Source of the DNA: Nomia melanderi
Lineage: Eukaryota; Arthropoda; Insecta; Hymenoptera; Halictidae
Assembly (NCBI RefSeq): GCF_051020985.1
Contig: NW_027475130.1
Coordinates: 12,294,001 to 12,358,000 of the forward strand
Reading direction: 5' to 3'
Length of the DNA stretch: 64,000 bases
The notes beneath the pieces are model-generated. The model searched no databases. It was not told where the DNA came from and saw nothing but the letters and a program-made list of their open reading frames with translations. A program made the translations under genes and the position numbers. Below are positions 1-11,942 of the stretch, piece by piece. Positions within the stretch are counted from its first letter, which is position 1. Every line of letters begins with the position of its first letter.

Positions 1-240
1 TACAGACAGTGCACTTTGATTTATTGTACTATCTGTAATAGCACCCGAGATATCACCAGATATATATTGGATTTTTCCCTAACCCTGAGTGTCCAGCCCC
101 ATGAGTCTGTGGCTTTCTCGGCCCCTGGTTGTCCGAGGTCGTTCCCGCTGCACAGATGCATGCGCCAGGGCCTACTGCAGATAATTCACTTTGGTTTATT
201 GCGCTATCTATAATAGCACCCGAAATATCACCAGATATAT

Positions 241-290
241 GCTGGATTTTCACATGACCTTGGGTGACGGATTCCGAATATCTGTAATTT
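241..290 (+). repeat. Strongly diverged patch inside one monomer
   Basis: Within the monomer at 224-398, about 21 of 56 bases from 240 to 295 differ from consensus. The worst part is around 266-286, where the usual CCGGCCCCATGAGAC is replaced. The bases on both sides, and the spacing, are normal. This is the most divergent stretch noticed in the window. It could be an old unhomogenised monomer near an array edge or a converted tract from another family. The first few monomers generally carry more private changes than later ones. Confidence 0.8.
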
Positions 291-612
291 TCTCGGCCCC
301 TGGTGGTTCGAGGTCGTTCCTGCTGCACAGACTCGTTCGCCAGTGCCTCCTACAGACAATGCACTTTGATTTATCGCGCTATCTCTAATAGCACCCGAGA
401 TATCACCAGATATATATTGGATTTTTCCTCGACCCTGAGTGTCCGGCCCAATGTGTCGGTGGTTTTCTCGGCCCCTGGTGATCCGAGGTCGTTCCCGCTG
501 AACAGATTCATTCGCAAGGGCCTCCTGCAGACAATGCACTTTGATTTATTGCGCTATCTGTAATAGCACCCGAGATATCACCAGATATATATTGGATATT
601 ACCCTCACCCTG

Positions 613-1790
613 AGTGTCCGGCCCCATGAGACTGTGGTTTCCTCGGCCCCTGGTGGTCCGAGGTCGTTCCCGCTGCACAGATTCATGCGCCAGGGCCTCC
701 TACAGACAATGCACTTTGATTTATTTCGCTATCTGTAATAGGACCCGAGATATCACCAGATATATATTGGATTTTCCCCAGACCCTGAGTGTCCGGCCGC
801 ATGAGACTGTAGTTTTCTCGGCCCCTGGTGGTCCGAGGTCGTTCCCGCTGCACAGAGTCATGCGCCAGGGCCTCCTACAGACAATGCACTTTGATTTATT
901 GCGCTATCTGTAATAGCACCCGAGATATCACCAGATATATATTGGATTTTTCGCTGACCCAGAGTGTCCGGCCCCATGAGACTGTGGTTTCCTCGGCCCC
1001 TGGTGGTCCGAGGTCGTTCCCGCTGCACAGATTCATGCGCCAGGGCCTCCTACAGACAATGCACTTTGATTTATTTCGCTATCTGTAATAGGACCCGAGA
1101 TATCACCAGATATATATTGGATTTTCCCCAGACCCTGAGGGTCCGGCCGCATGAGACTGTAGTTTTCTCGGCCCCTGGTGGTCCGAGGTCGTTCCCGCTG
1201 CACAGAGTCATGCGCCAGGGCCTCCTACAGACAATGCACTTTGATTTATTGCGCTATCTGTAATAGCACCCGAGATATCACCAGATATATATTGGATTTT
1301 TCGCTGACCCAGAGTGTCCGGCCCCATGAGACGGAGGTTTTCTCGGCCCCTGGTGGTCCGAGGTCGTTCCCGCTGGACAGGTTCATGCGCCAGGGTCTCC
1401 TACAGACAATGCACTTTGATTTATTGCGCTATCTGTAATAGCACCCGAGATATCACCACATATATATTGGATTTTCCCCTGACCTTGAGTGTCCGGCCCC
1501 ATGAGACTGTGGTTTTCTCGGTCCCTGGAGGTCCGAGAACGTTCCCGCTGCACAGGTTCATGCGCCAGGGTCTCCTACAGACAATGCACTTTGATTTATT
1601 GCGCTATCTGTAATAGCACCCGAGATATCACCAGATATATATTGGATTTTTCGCTGACCCAGAGTGTCCGGCCCCATGAGACGGAGGTTTTCTCGGCCCC
1701 TGGTGGTCCGAGGTCGTTCCCGCTGGACAGGTTCATGCGCCAGGGCCTCCTACAGACAATGCACTTTGATTTATTGCGCTATCTGTAATA
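613..1790 (+). repeat. Two-monomer (350-bp) higher-order repeat
   Basis: Alternate monomers resemble each other more than neighbours do. The segment 613-962 is repeated at 963-1312, sharing TTATTTCGC, AATAGGACCCGAG and GGCCGCATGAG at the same offsets (around 720 and 1070). The partner monomer with TTCGCTGACCCAGAG occurs at about 950, 1300 and 1650, again 350 bp apart. The third and fourth units are less faithful. Two-monomer repeats are usual early products of unequal exchange. Confidence 0.8.
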
Positions 1791-2673
1791 GCACCCGAGA
1801 TATCACCAGATCTTTATTGGATTTTCCCCTGACCCTGAGTATCCGGCCCCATGAGACTGTGGTTTTTTCGGCCCCTGGTGGTCCGAGGTCGTTCCCGCTG
1901 CACAGATTCATGCGCCAGGGCCTCCTGCAGATAATTCACTATGGTTTATTGCGCTATCTGTAATAGCACCCGAGATATCACCAGATATATATTGGATTTT
2001 ACGCTGACCCTGAGTGTCCGGCCCCATGAGACGGTGGTTGTCTCGGCCCCTGGAGGTCCGAGGACGTTCCCGCTGCACAGATTCATGCGCTAGGGCCTCC
2101 TGCAGATAATTCACTTTGGCTTATTGCGCTATCTCTATTAGCACCCGAGATATCAGCAGATATATATTGGATTTTCCCCTGACCCTGAGTGTCCGGCCCC
2201 ATGAGACTGTGGTTTTCTCGGCCCCTGTTGGTCCGAGGTCGTTGCCGCTGCTCAGGTTCATGCGCCAGGGCCTCCTACAGACAATGCCCTTTGATTTATT
2301 GCGCTATCTGTAATAGCACCCGAGATGTCACCAGATATATATTGGATTTTTCACTGACCCTGAGTGTCCGGCCCCATTAGACTGTGGTTTTCTCGGCCCC
2401 TGGTGGTCCGAGGTCGTTCCCGCCGCCCAGATTCATGCGCCAGGGCCTCCTGCAGATAATTCACTTTGGTTTATTGCGCTGTATCTAATAGCACCCGAGA
2501 TATCACCAGATATATATTGGATTTTCCCCTGACCCTGAGTGTCCGGCCCCATGAGACTGTGGTTTTCTCGGCCCCTGGTGTTCCGAGGTCGTTCCCGCTG
2601 CACAGATTCATGCGCCAGGGCCTCCTACAGACATTGCACTTTGATTTATTGCGCTACCTCTAATAGCTCCCGA

Positions 2674-2847
2674 GATATCACCAGATATATATTGGATTTT
2701 CCCCTGACCATGAGTGTCCGGCCCCATGAGACGGTCGTTTTCTCGGCCCCTGGTGGTCCGAGGTCGTTCCCGCTGCACACATTCATGCGCCAGGCCTCCT
2801 GCAGATAATTCACGTTGGTTTATTGCGCTATCTCTGATAGCACCCGA
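2674..2847 (+). repeat. 174-bp monomer with a 1-base deletion
   Basis: One G is missing from the GGG run in the core, giving CCAGGCCTCC at about 2791-2799 instead of CCAGGGCCTCC. The register of every following GATATC shifts by one base. The next indel is 45 kb further on, so this is a useful landmark. Confidence 0.9.
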
Positions 2848-3133
2848 GATATCACCAGATATATATTGGATTTTCCCCTGACCCTGAGTGTCCGGCCCCA
2901 TGAGACTGTGCTTTTCTCGGCCCCTGGTGGTCCGAGGTCGTTCCCGCTGCACAGATTCATGCGCCAGGGCCTCCTACAGACAATGCACTTTGATTTATTG
3001 CGCTATCTGTAATAGCACCCGAGATATCACCAGATATATATTGGGTTTTACCCTGACCCTGAGTGTCCGGCCCCATGAGACTGTGGTTTTTTCGGCCCCT
3101 GGTGGTCCGAGGTCTTGCCCGCTGCACAGATTC

Positions 3134-3905
3134 ATGCGCCAGGGCCTCCTGCAGATAATTCACTTTGGTTTATTGCGCTATCTCTAATAGCACCCGAGTT
3201 ATCACCAGATATATATTGGATTTTCCCCTGACCCTGAGTGTCCGGCCCCATGAGACTGTGGTTTTCTCGGCCCCTGGTGGTCCGAGGTCGTTCCCGCTGC
3301 ACAGATTCATGCGCCAGGGCCTCCTACAGACAATGCACTTTGATTTATTGCGCTATCTGTAATAGCACCCGAGATATCAGCAGATATATATTGGATTTTT
3401 CACTGACCCTGAGTGTCCGGCCCCATGAGACGGTCGTTGTCTCCGCCCCTGGCGGTCCGAGGACGTCCCCGCTGCACAGATTCATGCGCCAGGGCCTCCT
3501 ACAGGTAATGCACTTTGATTTATTGCGCTATCTGTAATAGCACCCGAGATATCACCAGATCTATATTGGATTTTCCACTGACCCTGAGTGTCCGGCCCCA
3601 TGAGACTGTGGTTTTCTCGGCACCTGGTGGTCCGAGGTCGTTCCCGCTGCACAGAATCATGCGCCAGGGCCTCCTGCAGATAATTCACTTTGGTTTATTG
3701 CGCTATCTCTAATAGCACCCGAGTTATCACCAGATATATATTGGATTTTCCCCTGACCCTGAGTGTCCGGCCCCATGAGACTGTGGTTTTCTCGGCCCCT
3801 GGTGGTCCGAGGTCGTTTCCGCTGCACAGATTCATGCGTCAGGGCCTCCTACAGACAATGCACTTTGATTTATTGCGCTATCTGTAATAGCACCCGAGAT
3901 ATCAC
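3134..3905 (+). repeat. Three-monomer (525-bp) local duplication with GTTATC marker
   Basis: The segment at about 3134-3380 recurs at about 3659-3905, offset 525 bp, with few changes. Both carry GAGTTATCACC, in which the usual EcoRV site is lost. The same marker appears again at about 32237-32247, 166 monomers to the right of the first copy, so this variant is also dispersed. Confidence 0.7.
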
Positions 3906-5710
3906 CAGATATATATTGGATTTTCCCCAGACCCTGAGTGCCCGTCCCCATGAGACAGTGATTTTCTCGGCCCCTGGTGGTCCGAGGTCGTTCCCGCTGC
4001 ACAGATGCATGCGCCAGGGCCTCCTGCAGATAATTCACTTTGATTTATCGCGCTATCTCTAATAGCACCCGAGATATCACCAGATATATATTGGATTTTT
4101 CCTCGACCCTGAGTGTCCGGCCCCATGAGACGGTAGTTTTCTCGGCCCCTGGTGATCCGAGGTCGTTCCCGCTGCACAGATTCATGCGCCAGGGCCTCCT
4201 GCAGATAATTCACTTTGGTTTATTGCGCTATCTCTAATAGCACCCGAGATATCACCAGATATATATTGGATTTTCCCCTGACCCTGAGTGTCCGGCCCCA
4301 TGAGACTGTGGTTTTCTCGGCCCCTGGTGGTCCGAGGTTGTTCCCGCTGCACAGATTCATGCGCGAGGGCCTCCTACAGACAATGCACTTTGATTTATTG
4401 CTCTATCTGTAATAGCACCCGAGATATCACCACATATATATTGGATTTTTCACTGACCCTGAGTGTCCGGCCCCATGAGACGGTAGTTTTCTCGGCCCCT
4501 GGTGATCCGAGGTCGTTCCCGCTGCACAGATTCATGCGCCAGGGCCTCCTGCAGATAATTCACTTTGCTTTATTGCGCTATCTCTAATAGCACCCGAGAT
4601 ATCACCAGATATATATTGGATTTTCCCCTGACCCTGAGTGTCCGGCCCCATGAGACTGTGGTTTTCTCGGCCCCTGGTGATCCGAGGTCGTTCCCGCTGC
4701 ACAGATTCATGCGCCAGGGCCTCCTGCAGATAATTCACTTTGGTTTATTGCGCTATCTCTAATAGCACCCGAGATATCACCAGATATATATTGGATTCTA
4801 CCCTGACCCTGAGTGTCCGGCCCCATGAGACGGTGGTTTTCTCGGCCCCTGGTGGTCCGCGGTCGTTCCCGCTGCACAGATTCATGCGCCAGGGCCTCCT
4901 GCAGATAATTCACTTTCGTTTATTGCGCTATCTCTAATAGCACCCGAGACATCACCAGATATATATTGGATTTTTCCCTTACCCTGAGTGTCCGGCCCCA
5001 TGAGACTGTGGTTTTCTCGGCCCCTGGTGGTCCGGGGTCGTTCCCGCTGCACACATTCATGCGCCAGGGCCTCCTACAGACAATGCACTTTGATTTATTG
5101 CTCTATCTGTAATAGCACCCGAGATATCACCAGATATATATTGGATTTTCCCCTGACCCTGAGTGTCCGGCCCCATGAGACTGTGGTTTTCTCGGCCCCT
5201 GGTGGTCCGAGGACGTTCCCGCTGCACAGATTCATGCGCCAGGGCCTCCTACAGGTAATGCACTTTGATTTATTGCGCTATCTGTAATAGCAGCCGAGAT
5301 ATCACCAGATCTATATTGGATTTTCCCCTGACCCTGAGTGTCCGGCCCCATGAGACTGTGGTTTTCTCGGCCCCTGGTGGTCCGCGGTCGTTCCCGCTTC
5401 ACAGATTCATGCGCCAGGGCCTCCTGCAGATAATTCACTTTGGTTTATTGCGCTATCTCTAATAGCACCCGAGATATCACCACATATATATTGGATTTTT
5501 CACTGACCCTGAGTGTCCGGCCCCATGAGACGGTGGTTTTCTCGGTCCCTGGTGTTCCGAGGTCGTTCCCGCTGCACAGATTCATGCGCCAGGGCCTCCT
5601 ACAGACAATGCACTTTGATTTATTGCGCTATCTCTAATAGCACCCGAGATATCACCAGATATATATTGGATTTTCCCCTGACCCTGAGTGTCCGGCCCCA
5701 TGAGACTATG

Positions 5711-7070
5711 GTTTTCTCGGCCCCTGGTGGTCCGAGGTCGTTCCCGTTGCACAGATTCATGCACCAGGGCCTCCTGCAGATAACTCACTTTGGTTTATTG
5801 CGCTATCTCTAATAGCACCCGAGATATCACCAGATATATATTGGATTTTACCCTGACCCTGAGTGTCCGGCCCCATGAGACGGTGGTTTTCTCGGCCCCT
5901 GGTGGTCCGCGGTCGTTCCCGCTGCACAGATTCATGCGCCAGGGCCTCCTGCAGATAATTCACTTTCGTTTATTGCGCTATCTCTAATAGCACCCGAGAC
6001 ATCACCAGATATATATTGGATTTTTCCCTTACCCTGAGTGTCCGGCCCCATGAGACGGTGGTTTTCTCGGCCCCTGGTGGTCCTAGGTCGTTCCCGCTGC
6101 ACAGATGCATGCGCCAGGGCCTCCTGCAGATAATTCCCTTTGGCTTATTGCGCTATCTCTAATAGCGCCCGAGATGTCACCAGATATATATTGGATTTTT
6201 CCCTGACCCTGAGTGTCCGGCCCCATGAGACTGCGGTTTTCTCGGCCCCTGGTGGTCCGAGGTCGTTCCGGCTGCACACATTCATGCGCCAGGGCCTCCT
6301 ACAGACAATGCACTTTGATTTATTGCTCTATCTGTAATAGCACCCGAGATATCACCAGATATATATTGGATTTTCCCCTGACCCTGAGTGTCCGGCCCCA
6401 TGAGACTGTGGTTTTCTCGGCCCCTGGTGGTCCGAGGTCGTTCCCGCTGCACAGATTCATGCGCCAGGGCCTCCTACAGACAATGCACTTTGATTTATTG
6501 CGCTATCTGTAATAGCACCCGAGATATCAGCAGATATATATTGGATTTTTCACTGACCCTGAGTGTCCGGCCCCATGAGACGGTCGTTTTCTCGGCCCCT
6601 GGTGGTCCGAGGTCGTTCCCGTTGCACAGATTCATGCGCCAGGGCCTCCTGCAGATAACTCACTTTGGTTTATTGCGCTATCTCTAATAGCACCCGAGAT
6701 ATCACCAGATATATATTGGATTTTTCCCTGACCCTGAGTGTCCGGCCCCATGAGACGGTGGTTTTCTCGGCCCCTGGTGGTCCGCGGTCGTTCCCGCTGC
6801 ACAGATTCATGCGCCAGGGCCTCCTGCAGATAATTCACTTTCGTTTATTGCGCTATCTCTAATAGCACCCGAGACATCACCAGATATATATTGGATTTTT
6901 CCCTTACCCTGAGTGTCCGGCCCCATGAGACGGTGGTTTTCACGGCCCCTGGTGGTCCTAGGTCGTTCCCGCTGCACAGATGCATGCGCCAGGGCCTCCT
7001 GCAGATAATTCCCTTTGGCTTATTGCGCTATCTCTAATAGCGCCCGAGATATCACCAGATATATATTGGA
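5711..7070 (+). repeat. Five-monomer (875-bp) duplication
   Basis: The segment 5711-6195 matches 6586-7070 at an offset of 875 bp. Shared markers include GACATCACC, the CCCTTACCC variant, CCTAGG (6082 and 6957), GATGCATGCG and TTCCCTTTGGC. Part of the unit (about 5800-6605) is also found at about 15250-16055, 54 monomers away, including the rare CGTTCCGGCTG change. Confidence 0.8.
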
Positions 7071-8440
7071 TTTTCCCCTGACCCTGAGTGTCCGGCCCCA
7101 TGAGACTGTGGTTTTCTCGGCCCCTGGTGGTCCGAGGACGTTCCCGCTGCACAGATTCATGCGCCAGGGCCTCCTACAGGTAATGCACTTTGATTTATTG
7201 CGCTATCTGTAATAGCAGCCGAGATATCACCAGATCTATATTGGATTTTCCCCTGACCCTGAGTGTCCGGCCCCATGAGACTGTGGTTTTCTCGGCCCCT
7301 GGTGGTCCGAGGACGTTCCCGTTGCACAGATTCATGCGCAAGGGCCTCCTGCAGATAATTCACTTTGGTTTATGGCGCTATCTCTAATAGCACCCGAGAT
7401 ATCACCAGATATATATTGGATTTTTCCCCGTCCCTGAGTGTCCGGCCCCATGAGACGGTGGTTCTCTCGGCCGCTGGTGGTCCGAGGTCTTTCCCGCTGG
7501 CCAGATTCATGCGCCAGGGCCTCCTACAGACAATGCACTTTGATGTATTGCGCTATCTGTAATAGCACCCGAGATATCACCAGATATATATTGGATTTTC
7601 CCCTGACCCTGAGTGTCCGGCCCCATGAGACTGTGGTTTTCTCGGCCCCTGGTGGTCCGAGGTCGTTCCCGCTGCACAGATTCATGCGCCAGGGCCTCCT
7701 ACAGGTAATGCACTTTGATTTATTGCGCTATCTGTAATAGCACCCGAGATATCACCAGATCTATATTGGATTTTCCCCTGACCCTGAGTGTCCGGCCCCA
7801 TGAGACTGTGGTTTTCTCGGCCCCTGGTGGTCCGAGGACGTTCCCGTTGCACAGATTCATGCGCAAGGGCCTCCTGCAGATAATTCACTTTGGTTTATTG
7901 TGCTATCTGTAATAGCACCCGAGATATCACCAGATCTATATTGGATTTTCCCCTGACCCTGAGTGTCCGGCCCCATGAGACTGTGGTTTTCTCGGCCCCA
8001 GGTGGTCCGGGGTCGTTGCCGTTGCACAGATTCATGCGCCAGGGCCTCCTGCAGATAATTCACTTTGGTTTATTGCGCTATCTCTAATAGCACCCGAGAT
8101 ATCACCAGATATATATTGGATTTTTCACTGACCCTGAGCGTCCGGCCCCATGAGACGGTCGTTTTCTCGGCCCCTGGTGGTCCGAGGTCGTTCCCGCTGC
8201 ACAGGTTCATGCGCCAGGGTCTCCTACAGACAATGCACTTTGATTTATTGCTCTATCTGTAATAGCACCCGAGATATCACCACATATATATTGGATTTTT
8301 CACTGACCCTGAGTGTCCGGCCCCATGAGGCGGTCGTTTTCTCGGCCCCTGGTGGTCCGAGGTCATTCCCGCTGCACAGAATCATGCGCCAGGGCCTCCT
8401 GCAGATAATTCACTTTGGTTTATTGCGCTATCTCTAATAG
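6590..8440 (+). repeat. Left member of a long-range paralogous block
   Basis: This 1.85-kb stretch is nearly collinear with 29515-32240. Shared rare markers include TTTATGGCGC, CCCCGTCCCTG, CGGCCGCTGG with CTGGCCAG, TTTGATGTATTG, ATTGTGCTATC, GGCCCCAGGTGG and GGTCATTCCC. The right-hand member is longer by one monomer and then by four, with other differences being scattered substitutions. Confidence 0.8.
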
Positions 8441-9385
8441 CACCGGAGATATCACCAGATATATTTTGGATTTTTCACTGACCCTGAGTGTCCGGCCCCA
8501 TGAGACGGTGGTTTTCTCGGTCCCTGGTGTTCCGAGGTCGTTCCCGCTGCACAGATTCATGCGCCAGGGCCTCCTACAGACAATGCACATTGATTTATTG
8601 CGCTATCTCTAATAGCACCCGAGATATCACCAGATATATATTGGATATTCCCCTGACCCTGAGTGTCCGGCCCCATGAGACTGTGGTTTTTTCGGCCCCT
8701 GGTGGTCCGAGGTCGTTCCCGCTGCACAGATTCATGCGCCAGGGCCTCCTGCAGATAATTCACTTTGGTTTATTGCGCTATCTCTAATAGCACCCGAGAT
8801 ATCACCACATATATATTGGATTTTTCACTGACCCTGAGTGTCCGGCCCCATGAGACGGTGGTTTTCTCGGTCCCTGGTGTTCCGAGGTCGTTCCCGCTGC
8901 ACAGATTCATGCGCCAGGGCCTCCTACAGATAATTCACTTTGGTTTATTGCGCTGTCTCTAATAGCACCCGAGATATCACCAGATATATATTGGATTTTT
9001 CCCTGACCCTGAGTGTCCGGCCCCATGAGACTGCGGTTTTCTCGGCCCCTGGTGGTCCGAGGTCGTTCCCGCTGCACACATTCATGCGCCAGGGCCTCCT
9101 GCAGATAATTCACTATGGTTTATTGCGCTATCTCTAATAGCACCCGAGATATCACCAGATATATATTGGATTTTGCCCTGACCCTGAGTGTCCGGCCCCA
9201 TGAGACTGTGGTTTTCTCGGCCCCTGGTGGTCCGAGGTCGTTCCCGTTGCACAGATTCATGCGCCAGGGCCTCCTGCAGATAATTCTCTTTGGTTTATTG
9301 CGCTATCTCCAATAGCACCCGAGATATCACCAGATATATATTGGATTTTTCACTGACCCTGAGGGTCCGGCCCCATGGGGCGGTC

Positions 9386-10080
9386 GTTTTCTCGGCCCCT
9401 GGTGGTCCGAGGTCGTTCCCGCTGCACACATTCATGCGCCAGGGCCTCCTACAGACAATGCACTTTGATTTATTGCTCTATCTGTAATAGCACCCGAGAT
9501 ATCACCAGATATATATTGGATTTTCCCCTGACCCTGAGTGTCCGGCCCCATGAGACTGTGGTTTTCTCGGCCCCTGGTGGTCCGGGGTCGTTCCCGCTGC
9601 ACAGATTCATGCGCCAGGGCCTCCTACAGACAATGCACTTTGATTTATTGCGCTATCTGTAATAGCACCCGAGATATCACCAGATATATATTGGATTTTT
9701 CCCTGACCCTGAGTGTCCGGCCCCATGAGACGGTGGATGTCACGGCCCCTGATGGTCCGAGATCGTTCCCGCTGCACAGATTCATGCGCCAGGGCCTCCT
9801 GCAGACAATTCACTATGGTTTATTGCGCTATCTCTAATAGCACCCGAGATATCACCAGATATATATTGGATTTTTCCCCGACCCTGAGGGTCCGGCCCCA
9901 TGAGACGGTGGTTCTCTCGGCCGCTGGTGGTCCGAGGTCGTTCCCGCTGGCCAGATTCATGCGCGAGGGCCTCCTACAGACTATGCACTTTGATGTATTG
10001 CGCTATCTGTAATAGCACCCGAGATATCACCAGATATATATTGGATATTTCACTGACCCTGAGTGTCCGGCCCCATGAGA
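9386..10080 (+). repeat. Four-monomer block repeated at 12.7 kb and 13.9 kb
   Basis: This block matches about 12711-13405 (offset 3325 bp) and, in part, 13936-14565. It contains the monomer with GGATGT and TGATGGTCCGAGATCG, followed by the monomer with CGGCCGCTGG and CTGGCCAG. The order of these marker monomers is kept in all copies. The rest of 8441-11942 consists of monomers in irregular order with no long tandem unit that I could follow. Confidence 0.7.
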
Positions 10081-11942
10081 CGGTCGTTTTCTCGGCCCCT
10101 GGTGGTCCGAGGTCGTTCCCGCTGCACAGATTCATGCGCCAGGGCCTCCTGCAGATAATTCACTTTGGTTTATTGGGCTATCTCTAATAGCACCCGAGAT
10201 ATCACCAGATATATATTGGATTTTTCACTGACCCTGAGGGTCCGGCCCCATGAGGCGGTCGTTTTCTCGGCCGCTGGTGGTCCGAGGTCGTTCCCGCTGG
10301 CCAGATTCATGCGCCAGGGCCTCCTACAGACAATGCACTTTGATGTATTGCGCTATCTGTAATAGCACCCGAGATATCACCAGATATATATTGGATTTTA
10401 CCCTGACCCAGAGTGTCCGGCCCCATGAGACTGTGGTTTTTTCGGCCCCTGGTGGTCCGAGGTCGTTCCCGCTGCACAGATTCATGCGCCAGGGCCTCCT
10501 GCAGATAATTCACTTTGGTTTATTGCGCTATCTCTAATAGCACCCGAGATATCACCAGATATATATTGGATTTTCCCCTGACCCTGAGTGTCCGGCCCCA
10601 TGAGACTGTGGTTTTCTCGGCCCCTGGTGGTCCGAGGTCGTTCCCGCTGCACAGATTCATGCGCCAGGGCCTCCTACAGTCAATGCACTCTGATTTATTA
10701 CGCTATCTCTAATAGCACCCGAGATATCAGCAGATATATATTGGATTTTTCACTGACCCTGAGTGTCCGGCCCCATGAGACGGTCGTTTTATCGGCCCCT
10801 GGTGGTCCGAGGTCGTTGCCGCTGCACAGATTCATGCGCCAGGGCCTCCTGCAGATAACTCACTTTGGTTTATTGCGCTATCTCTAATAGCACCCGAGAT
10901 ATCACCAGATATATATTGGATTTTACCCTGACCCTGAGTGTCCGGCCCCATGAGACTGTGCTTTTCTCGGCCCCTGGTGGTCCGAGGTCGTTCCCGCTGC
11001 ACAGACTCATGCGCCAGGGCCTCCTACAGGTAATGCACTTTGATTTATTGTGCTATCTGTAATAGCGCCCGAGATATCACCAGATCTATATTGGATTTTC
11101 CCCTGACCCTGAGTGTCCGGCCCCATGAGACTGTGGTTTTCTCGGCCCCTGGTGGTCCGAGGTCGTTCCCGTTGCACAGATTCATGCGCCAGGGCCTCCT
11201 GCAGATAATTCACTTTGGTTTATTGCGCTATCTGTAATAGCACCCGAGATATCACCAGATCTATATTGGATTTTCCCCTGACCCTGAGTGTCCGACCCCA
11301 TGAGACTGTGGTTTTCTCGGCCCCTGGTGGTCCGAGGTCGTTCCCGTTGCACAGATAAATGCGCCAGGGACTCCTAGAGATAATTCACTTTCGTTTATTG
11401 CGCTATCTCTAATAGCACCCGAGATATCACCAGATATATATTGGATTTTTCACTGACCCTGAGCGTCCGGCCCCATGAGACGGTCGTTTTCTCGGCCCCT
11501 GGTGGTCCGAGGTCGTTCCCGCTGCACAGGTTCATGCGCCAGGGTCTCCTACAGACAATGCACTTTGACTTATTGCGCTATCTGTAATAGCACCCGAGAT
11601 ATCACCAGATCTATATTGGATTTTCCCCTGACCCTGAGTATCCGGCCCCATGAGACGGTAGTTTTCTCGGCCCCTGGTGATCCGAGGTCGTTCCCGCTGC
11701 ACAGATTCATGCGCCAGGGCCTCCTGCAGATAATTCACTTTCGTTTATTGCGCTATCTCTAATAGCACCCGAGACATCACCAGATATATATTGGATTTTT
11801 CCCTTACCCTGAGTGTCCGGCCCCATGAGACGGTGGTTTTCTCGGCCCCTGGTGGTCCTAGGTCGTTCCCGCTGCACAGATGCATGCGCCAGGGCCTCCT
11901 GCAGATAATTCCCTTTGGCTTATTGCGCTATCTCTAATAGCG

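Noticed and set aside
7..30. TATATATT in each monomer as a promoter
   Set aside because: A TATA-like run is expected in an AT-rich junction. Without an initiator, transcript data or conservation of spacing to anything, calling it a promoter is not justified.
304..314. RNA polymerase III B-box-like GGTTCGAGGTC
   Set aside because: The usual monomer reads GGTCCGAGGTC, about 8 of 11 against GGTTCGANTCC. The closer form occurs only in a few copies (near 304 and 27430). No A box at proper spacing, tRNA fold or poly-A/T tail was seen, so neither a tRNA gene nor a SINE origin is supported.
4914..4930. Possible CENP-B box in monomers with TTTCGTTTATTGCGCTA
   Set aside because: Against the known core NTTCGNNNNANNCGGGN only six of nine key bases match (TTCG and CG; the A and the last GG are wrong). 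Only a minority of monomers have the TTCG, and no better match was seen on either strand of the consensus.
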